NCBI RefSeq assembly: GCF_963576675.1
Contig: NC_088910.1
Coordinates: 105,862,807 to 105,926,806, forward strand
Length of the DNA: 64,000 nt
From: Euphorbia lathyris
Taxonomy: Eukaryota; Streptophyta; Magnoliopsida; Malpighiales; Euphorbiaceae
Direction of reading: 5' to 3'
The position numbers and the translations under genes were made by a program. Positions 56,439 through 64,000 of the stretch are shown piece by piece. Below the pieces are notes generated by a model. That model did no database searches. It saw only the letters and a program-made list of their open reading frames with translations, and was not told where the DNA came from. The first letter of the stretch is position 1. Every line of letters begins with the position of its first letter.

Positions 56439-57771
56439 GTTGGTCCCTTATAACAGTGCAAGTATAGTTCCAAGGGGGGGTTAGGAACTATTTAAACTTT
56501 TTCTTAAGTTTGGGCAAACTTCTTTTCTTAAGAGAAAAGGTTTTAACAGCGGCGCTGAGTGATCATTAAGATACTGGCTTAGTCAACTGGTGACTAGGTC
56601 AGTTTCTTGACTTGAGTCAGGAGATAGCACTTAAAGTCTATTCCTGAGCTCAGATGTTCGATGCGCACAACTCAGCTTGACCTTTTTACTTGGTCAGTTT
56701 TGGTTATTTAAGCAAGCAATATATATAAGGAGTTTAAGGTAAGAAATACGTTACTCAGCAGATTTATCCAGGTTCGGCTTCTTCTAAGCCTACGTCCTGT
56801 CCCCGGAACACGTTCCGAGATTTCAAATCCTCTACTGAGCTCTTTAAAGGTAGAGCCTCAAACCTTTTACAATCTTAGCAACTGAGTATAACAAGAGTAC
56901 CTTCCTCTATACCTCTACTCAATCCTAATCTCTTGCTGAGTACTATAACCGAGTACTCAGCCTCTCCTTTCTAATCTCTAGAAATGATAAGTGTTTGTCC
57001 TAAACAATGATTTGCTAAGACACCTTAGATGATTAAATAATCACTCTAGACTTTTACACAAAAGATATTGAATGTAGTGTAAGATTGCTTTGCTTTTTGC
57101 TTGCAGAACTTTGCGTAGAGATTTGGTCAGCGTAATGGCTTGATCAAGTTCTGTAAGTGTTGAAGCATCTGATGGCACTCTATTTATAGAGACGTCTGGG
57201 CATCGGTCATTTCAAATTTCGAAATAACCGTTGGAGGGAAACGGCTTCCTGTCGTTGTCATCCTGACTTGCTCAGAGCTCTCGGCCAATCAGATTTGTGT
57301 ATCTTCTGTTCTCGGTCAGCTCAACAGAATGTTTCTCCTTTTATGGTAAAGTCAACTGGACAGCATACTGTGTCATCTGAACTTTACCTAAAGTAGAAAT
57401 ACTTTGTCTGAAAGTTTTCCTTAACCAGCTGCTGTCTTGTACGCTTGTTGAATCTACTCAGCAGCTTCAGCTTGAAGTTGTTCCCGAAGGTCTTCTAGAT
57501 CCTTCTTACGCTGAGTTGCGTTCTGTCCAAAGTGACAACGTTTTGACAAACGCGGGCCGAGTAATACTGAGTTGTTTGACTTGGGCTTTGACACTTGTAT
57601 TGGGCTTGGGCCTTTTAATTCTTGTGTCTTATAAACAATTTAACTCAACATTGAACAAACACATTAGTAGAATAAATCAAAGCATTTAAACTTAGTGTGT
57701 TTAGAATATATATTTCAATTATACTTAAACAATTTTGTCAAATCAAAATTATGTGGAAAGGTGTTTCAACA
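56439..57771 (-). repeat. 5' LTR of Sirevirus B
   Basis: 1333 bp, TG...CA, nearly identical to 37765-39097. Minus-strand TATA box at 57,178-57,188. Confidence 0.95.
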
Positions 57772-58937
57772 AAAAGTTCTTGAGAGAAGAATTAATCCCA
57801 TCCATCTAAATTACCAATCCGTTTTCTAACTTTACCAACACACTTACAAGGTTGAATTAACCAAGATAGCATCTTCAAAGTAGTAAAAAAGTGTTAAAAT
57901 CATCAAAATAGTCGTTTTTTTTTCTTGTTCGGGTTCAAGGAGTTTGCTTGAAGGCTTGGAGGACGGGAATCACCCAAACTAACTCGTTTAAAGCTTTGGA
58001 TACATGCTACAAAGCTAACAAACTGATGGGGTATCGTGACATAGGTGATATTAAGCATCACTTAGTTTTTCACGTGTTTAAAAATAACTACACAAGGTGG
58101 ATATATCATGGTGAGATGTATGTTGATGCGGAAAGCTCAACTAAAGGTGATGTTACTCGTTGTGAAAATGATATTGAAGTTAAGGAGGATAATGAAGTGG
58201 AGAGGGATAAGATTGTTGAGATGATGCACAATGTAGAAGACCATTTCACATAGCAACCCCGTATATATGAAAGTATCTTGAGAGCCACTCGTTATATCAA
58301 ATTAGTAAAAACTTTACTAAACTTTTAACCGTCCTCAAATTATTCAACTTAAAGGTCAGTCATAATTGGACAGACAAAAGTTTTACGCTATTGTTACAAA
58401 TTTGTCAAAAATGCTTCCCGAAGGAAACGAACTTCTAATGTCTACCTACGAGGCAAAGAAACTTATGTACCCTATGGGTATGGAGTATGAGAAGATACAT
58501 GCATGTCCAAATGATTGTGTGTTGTGTTAAAATGATTACGCAGATATGCATCATTGTCTAAGGTGCGGAGTGTCTTGTTACAAGAGAAAGGAGAATGCTT
58601 TATGTTCAATTAAGAAATGGACTCTGGCTAAGGTACTATGCTGTCTTCCAATTATACCGAGATTTAAACGCCTTTTTTTCTGATGAAAAAAATGCAAAAT
58701 TATTGAGGTGGCATGCTGAAGGGAGAAAGAATAATGCATTAATGAGGCATCTGGCCGATTCTCTACAATGCAGAAACATTGATCGAATTTTCTCGGATTT
58801 CGATGGGGAAGATCAGAATCTTAGACTCAGCCTTTGCATTGATAGGACGAACCCATTTGGAACACTTATACCCAATACAACATCTGGCCTGTTTTGTTGA
58901 CTCTCTACAATTTTCCTCCTTGGTTATGTATGAAGCA

Positions 58938-59593
58938 TAGGGCTGTCAATTAGTTGGGGATTCCCCATCCCCATTGGAGACCCGACCCGTTGGGGATGGG
59001 AAATCCCCGTTTGTGATCCCCATGAGGCGGAGATGGTTTTTATTTTGTCCCCGATAGTCGGGGATGGGGCGGGTATGGTTATAAGTGTTCCATCCCCGTC
59101 CCCGTCCTCATCCCCATCCCCATCCCCGACTGTCCCCAACGGGGATCCCCGACTAAATACCTGAATATATATGTGATTTAGATAAACTAAAAAGATTGAA
59201 TTCTAACCTGGTTACTTTAAAACGGAATATATTCTAAAAATAATTTAAGATAGATTAAGCAAGAGCTCTAACTAGGTTGGTTTAAAATTAAAATGGAACC
59301 TATGCAATTAAGAGTAGAAAGTATAAAATAAAAAAATTGAAAGCTAATAAGTAATACTTGCGCCGGGGATAGGGATTCCTCGCGAGGATGGAAATCTTAG
59401 ATAATCAAAACCTTGGAAACCATAAAAAAGTAAAGAAATTAAAAGTTAAACGGGAATGGGGATTTCTCGTGGGGCGGGGATGGTAGCTAAAATTTTCCCC
59501 ATATATTATTCGGGGCGGGGACGGGGAATCCCTGATAGACCAGTGATCGGGGATGGTTAATGCAATCCCCGCCCCGACCCGTTTACAACCCTA
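58938..59593. mobile_element. hAT-type element with CGGGGATGGGG arms (656 bp), inside TNP2
   Basis: Ends TAGGGCTGTCAATTAG and (reverse complement) TAGGGTTGTAAACGGG, with a perfect 8-bp duplication ATGAAGCA (58930-58937, 59594-59601). The arms consist of repeated GGGGATNGGG words and the core is AT-rich. It splits the TNP2 frame between the WLCMKH motif and its continuation. Confidence 0.92.
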
Positions 59594-59719
59594 ATGAAGC
59601 ACAAGTACATCATATTGTGGCTTCTCGCCTCTGGGCCTAACAACCTGGAAACGACATAGATATATACCTCGTGCCACTCATTCAAGATCTAAAATTCTTG
59701 TAGGATGAAGGTGTGTATG

Positions 59720-60890
59720 CATTTGATGCATGTAGTAAAACAAATTTCACTTTACATGCAATGATTTTTTTGTACGATGAATGACTTTCCAACTTATGGA
59801 AATTTGTCAGGGTACACTGTGAAGGGCAAAAAGGCCTGCCCGATTTGTGAGGATGATATGGAAGTAGTGCATCTAGACCATTATGGGAAATATGTATAAA
59901 TGAATCACCGTATGTTTCTCCCTGTAAATCATCGTTTTAGAAGAAAGAGGAAAGCGTCCAATGGAAAAGTAGGGATGAAAGTAGCCTGTTTTCCTTTACA
60001 TGCTGGTTGTGTTTTATGAGGGGGTTAAAGACATTAAAATTGAGTTCAGTAAGCCTGACAAAAGAAATTCAATGGGCGGCTATAAGAATATGTCAATCTT
60101 TTGGAAACTCCCATATTGGCAACATTTGGAAGTAGGGCATTGTCTAGATGTGATGCATATTGAGAAAAATGTATGTGATGCCATTGTTGGGAAACTTTTG
60201 AACATGACAAGAAAAATGAAGGATGGAGTGACTACTAGATGTGTTTGATGCATGCAGTTAAACAAATTTCACTTTACATGCAATGATTTTTTTGTACGAT
60301 GAATGACTTTCCAACTTATGGAAATTTGTCAGGGTACATTGTGAAGGGCAAAAAGGCATGTAGTAAAACAAATTTCACTTTACACGCAATGATTTTTTTG
60401 TACAATGAATGACTTTCCAACTTATGGAAATTTGTCAGGGTACACTGTGAAAGGAAAAAGGGCATGCCTGATTTGCGAGGATGAGATGGAAGTAGTGCAT
60501 CTAGACCATTATGGGAAATATGTATACATGGATCATCGTACGTTTCTCCCTATAAATCATCGTTTTAGAAGAAATAGGAAAGCTTTCAATGGAGAAGTAG
60601 GGATGAAAGTCGTTTTCCTTTACATGCTAGTCATGTTTATGAGCAGGTTAAAGACATGAAAATTGAGTTCGGTAAGCCTTATAAAAGAAATTCAATGGGC
60701 GACTATAAGAATATGTAAATCTTTTGGAAACTCCCATATTGGCAACATTTGGAAGTAAGACATTATCTAGATGTGATCCATATTGAGAAAAATGTATGTG
60801 ATGTCATTGTTGGGAAACTTTTGAACATGACAGGAAAAATGAAGGATGGAGTGACTACGAGAAGAGACATGGCTGCAATGGATCGATCTG
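59720..60890 (+). repeat. Internal duplication within the TNP2 region
   Basis: A unit of about 0.5 kb beginning GCATGTAGTAAAACAAATTT (59,728-60,240) recurs at 60,357-60,890. A third, truncated copy of about 105 bases lies between them (60,252-60,356). All three carry the phrase ACTTTCCAACTTATGGAAAT. Confidence 0.9.
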
Positions 60891-62586
60891 AGTTGGCAGC
60901 ACAAGAAAAAAAGAAAACGCTACTATCTTCCTCCGACTTACTTCACTTTGTCTAAAACGGAGAAAACCCGCTTTTGTGAGTCTTTGTATGGCTTAAAGGT
61001 ACCCACTGGATACTTTTCAAATTTTTGTAGATTTGTATCGATGACTGACTTAAAATTAGTTGGAATAAAATCTCATGATTGTCATGTCTTGATGCAAAAA
61101 TTCTTACATGTTGCGATTCGAGGAATATTACCCCCCCATAAGTGAGGTATACTATTACCGAATTATGTATTTTTCAATAGTATTTGTAGTAAGGTGATCA
61201 ATCTAACAAGATTAGATGAGTTGCATGTCGATATAATTCAGATAATTTGTGGATTTGAAATGTGTTTTCCACCCTCATTTTTTACGCGATGCCTCATTTG
61301 GTCATTCATGTTGTTCATGAAATAAAATTGTGGGAGCCAGTGTGTATGTGATAGCTAGTGTGTATGAGATACATGTATCACTTTGAACGGAAAATGAGCA
61401 TCTTAAAAGGCAGAATAATGAATCTAGCCAGACCTGAAGCTAGTATTGTCTAATGAACAATGGTTGAGGAGGTGACAGCTTGGTATGTTCTGTATTTAGC
61501 GGGTGCATAGAATATCGGGGTTCCAAAAACTCGACATGAAGGTAGGATTCATGGTAAGGGTACTATTGAAAGCAAAACTATAACAATTGATGTTGAATTG
61601 ATGGGAAAGGCAGAACTTTATACGTTGCAAAATCTTGAAGAAGTTTATCGATACTTGGATGAGCATATGACATTCCTTCGACTGAATATCCTTCTAAAGA
61701 TGATTATGAGTTGATAAAGTTGCACAATCTCTTATTTGTAAATTGGTTCAAGAAAAAGGTGATGTCTTAATTATCCTTCGGGCCTAACATTGTATCAGAC
61801 ACACTAAGATGGTTAGCGTATGGTTGTAACGTTCAAGTCACCTCATACAAAGGGTGCTTCAGTAATGGATATTCTTTTTACACAAAGCGTCAAGATGACA
61901 AATCGACAATGCAAAATAGTGGTGTTACATTGGTAGCTTTGTCATCGGAATATGCTAGTGGGAAGGATAGAACATTAGAAGTTGTAACAAAACCCTACTA
62001 TGGAGTAATCGAAAAAATAATTGAGCCATATTATATTGATTTCAATATTGCCCTATTTCAATGTAACTGGGTTGATAGTAGTGGCAGTGTTCAACAAGAT
62101 AAACATGGGGTTTTGAACCTAGTAACCTTTAATAGTTTGGGGCATCGTGAAGATACATTCACAAGTAAAATAAGTTTTCTACATGGTTGACCCCATGGAT
62201 CCTCAATGGTCTGTTGTGATTGAAGGCAAGAGACAAATACTTGCCATCGGTGATGTGGTAAACGAACAAGAATACGATGAACAATTTAATAAGACTCCAC
62301 TTTCCCCATTTGCTATCCCCGGAGTGGACGTTGTTCCCGATGTTGATACAAATTTTATACGATAAGATATGATGAAGGATTTTATGTCATAAAATGAAAA
62401 TATGTATAATTGATATTATTAATTTTCCATTATAATTTGCATATAATATAAAAAATTGGTTAGTGCATGAATGAGAAATTAGCTATTGCAAAAATGTCTG
62501 CTCTTTATTTTCTTGAGATGTTACTAATTATGATTTCTTAACATGTTATTAAGATGTTACTAATTATGATTTCTTTTAAATTGCAG

Positions 62587-63517
62587 GCATATTATCACTT
62601 ATAACAGATGATGATATGATTGAGCTACGAGACTCACAACATAATGAGCCAAGTCTATTAATAAAAAAACCATGAGATCCTTCTAAAGGCTTGAGACCCA
62701 AGGCGGGAGATGTGAGGTCCCTAGATTGGGATGATCGAAGATGTGTTATTGGCCTATGTGCGAATGAGTTAGGGGCTCATATAGGTAATATTAATCGGAC
62801 AAGGGTTAATCGGACAAGGGTCTCCATATTGTATGAAGCTTGGAATGATGTCCCCCAAGGCATAAAGGATACCTTATGGGAAGATGTTCGGTTAACTGAT
62901 TTTTCTTATCTCAAATGTTTTTCCTTAAAAAGTAGCATTCAAATTGAATTTAATTATGTTCTCTTATTTTCTTCGGAGAGAGTTTAACGTAGAAGAAAAT
63001 GCTTATATGAAGAGAACAACCTTACGAAAATGCAACGAGGCATGGAGGAAGTTCAAATGTCATTTGAATAAAAATTTCATCACTAATGAATCTGAAAAAA
63101 TGGCGTATGAGGTGCGTGATTATATATTTGAAGAGGGTTGGGGTGAATTTGTAAGGATAAGAACATCGAAAAAAGCTAAGGTATAATATCATAAAAATCT
63201 ATATTGTATTATGTTTATTCTTATCTTCATTGTATTGATTAGTTTTCTCTATTCTTCAATTGGAAAACAAGTGAGAAAGCAATGAGAGTCATCTTCATAA
63301 TAAGCATCCTCATTATAAGGATCACATGCTCAAAACGAACCCATTTGACAAAAGCTAAAGGTTGTATTTATCCTCTTCTATGGTGAGTTCGAATTCTCAT
63401 GGGATGATTTCTAGTCTACCGGATAGGGCTACTTCTTGGATTCTTGCACGATCAGAAAAATATAAGGAAGGAAATCTTTATAACGGAAAATTCAAAACTC
63501 GATTGCAAGTAAATTAA
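62587..63517 (+). pseudogene. CACTA TNPA-like/plant transposase (Ptta-type) gene, second ORF
   Basis: After a TTGCAG acceptor, the frame reads RPKAGDVRSLDWDDR, then CANELGAHIGN, YEAWNDVPQGIKDTLWEDV, KRTTLRKCNEAWRKFKCHL and FEEGWGEFVRI to AAG/GTATAA at 63,180. This is the Ptta/En/Spm domain order (SxxIGxxVR, W..VP...K..IW, KW..FK..L). A later piece (63,410-63,517) reads PDRATSWILARSEKYKEGN, again a family motif. Stops (near 62,675) and a frame change near 62,985 show decay. It lies downstream of TNP2 as in intact CACTA elements and may encode the DNA-binding partner. Confidence 0.75.
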
Positions 63518-63844
63518 ATATGTTTTTTGATGTTGACATTCTTGAAATATTGACGCTTTTCAAATTTTTCACATTTGAAAACATTGTAGTCGGTGGAGGA
63601 GATAAATGAGGTGCGTTATCTAATGGCAGAATATATTGTAAGTAAAATCCATTAGTAGTATACATGTTTTTAAAGAAGGGAAAATTACAAAATTGGATCA
63701 AATGGGAGACCCATTTACATATTTAACCCATTTACTCAACCTACTACATATCTAGACTATGTTTGTATGACTTTTCCAAAATACCCTTAATATATATATA
63801 TAACATTTAGAAAAAATTTAGCCTTTTGTCTTTCTCCCTCTCGT
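63518..63844. other. AT-rich DNA, end of CACTA region
   Basis: No gene seen. The CACTA 3' terminus is not identified and may lie beyond the window. Confidence 0.4.
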
Positions 63845-63848
63845 CTGA

Positions 63849-63941
63849 CTTCGCAGATTTCGCAATATGCGAAGTCTGCGAAGATAATATTTGGGTTAGT
63901 AGATGATTTTAATTCGCATATTGCGAAGTCTGTGAAGTCTA
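63849..63941. repeat. Long hairpin and inverted partial copy of TTCGCA repeat
   Basis: CTTCGCAGATTTCGCA, three bases, TGCGAAGTCTGCGAAG form a 16-bp stem with one mismatch (63849-63883). A second copy of half the unit, inverted, follows at 63913-63941 (TTCGCATATTGCGAAG). Confidence 0.85.
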
Positions 63942-64000
63942 GACGTGTTTTGCACATTTACAAAGTGGTATATAACAAAAAAGGCATAATAACAAGGGAT

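Larger units (their letters stand above)
37765..57771 (-). mobile_element. Sirevirus-type Ty1/copia retrotransposon, copy B (20.0 kb with nested insert)
   Basis: Minus-strand element: 5' LTR 56439-57771, PBS 56424-56435, gag 56375-55702 then 46491-45421, pol 45409-42924, env-like 42444-39628, polypurine tracts 39098-39197, 3' LTR 37765-39097. A perfect duplication AAAAG (37760-37764, 57772-57776) flanks it. Element C (46492-55701) is inserted in gag; without it the copy is 10.8 kb. LTRs differ at about 16 positions by hand tally, so it is younger than A. It is dead: a deletion of about 640 bp removes most of integrase, and several stops lie in pol and env-like. It keeps the 590-base GT..AG segment that copy A lacks. 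Confidence 0.95.
57948..62365 (+). pseudogene. CACTA (En/Spm) TNP2-like transposase, degenerate
   Basis: Pieces in order: transposase-associated domain (HVFKNNYTRWIYHGEMY, about 58,050-58,115); a cysteine-rich linker (YEKIHACPNDCVLC near 58,490); TNP2 transposase region (SDEKNAKLLRWHAEGRKNN, RTNPFGTL, 58,660-58,915), then after a hAT insertion LASGP, NDIDIYLVPLIQDLK, the NDFPTYGNLSGYTVKGK and HYLDVIHIEKNVCDVIVGK blocks (59,600-60,950), MKSHDCHVLMQ-like KSHDCHVLMQKFLHVAIRG at 61,060-61,140; DUF4218-like DELHVDIIQIICGFEMCFPP (about 61,215); DUF4216-like GYSFYTKRQDDKSTMQNSGV and YYGVIEKI (61,870-62,060). Many stops and frame changes. A 0.5-kb part is duplicated. The family cuts and pastes CACTA elements. 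Confidence 0.88.

Noticed and set aside
37765..57771. A single 20-kb giant retroelement
   Set aside because: Target duplications and LTR pairs show three nested insertions.
1..64000. tRNA or rRNA genes
   Set aside because: I saw only primer binding sites complementary to tRNA ends, no cloverleaf with A and B boxes and no rRNA blocks.

Overview
This is nuclear DNA of a flowering plant, most likely a eudicot; I cannot name the species. Evidence: intron-containing genes with plant-type GT..AG splice sites, an AT-rich background, one plant-type cyclin-T gene, and many plant transposons (Sirevirus-type Ty1/copia, Ty3/gypsy, CACTA, hAT, Mutator-like and PIF/Harbinger-like MITEs, LINE and RTE fragments). 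Only one host gene is clear.

Layout. 1-10,245: AT-rich DNA with a PIF-like MITE (397-947), a Mutator-like foldback element (3479-4138), a dead LINE 3' end with zinc-binding and RNase H domains (4172-5497), a Ty3/gypsy gag-protease relic (7300-9130, minus) split by a hAT element (7734-8557), and a hAT MITE (9423-10237). 10,246-12,745: possible spliced or decayed transcript. 12,751-23,636: complete Sirevirus copy A on the minus strand (LTRs, PBS, gag-pol, env-like ORF, three polypurine tracts, TSD GAAAC). 23,642-28,700: non-coding retroelement relic and MITEs. 28,750-36,365: cyclin-T gene with introns hosting MITEs and an RTE fragment. 37,765-57,771: second Sirevirus copy B (minus, TSD AAAAG), whose gag is split by a non-autonomous Ty3/gypsy-like element C (46,492-55,701, TSD GATAT), whose 5' LTR is in turn split by a solo LTR D (52,451-55,507). 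57,900-63,520: degenerate CACTA element with TNP2-like and TNPA-like genes, hit by a hAT element with a perfect TSD.

Most interesting signal. Copy B separates gag from pol by a 590-base segment that begins GTAATT, ends TGCAG, carries two extra zinc knuckles and ends the Gag frame with a stop 11 bases before its 3' end. Copy A lacks exactly this segment and reads straight from Gag into Pol. The join has the phase and signals of a spliced intron, which suggests a Sirevirus family that sets Gag versus Gag-Pol by intron retention, with copy A a reverse-transcribed spliced form. A deletion between the 6-base repeats AGGTAA is the rival explanation. Both copies also carry a TATA-like box at similar distance upstream of the env-like ORF, and the two unrelated nested LTR families C and D each have GC-rich hairpin arrays just upstream of their TATA box.
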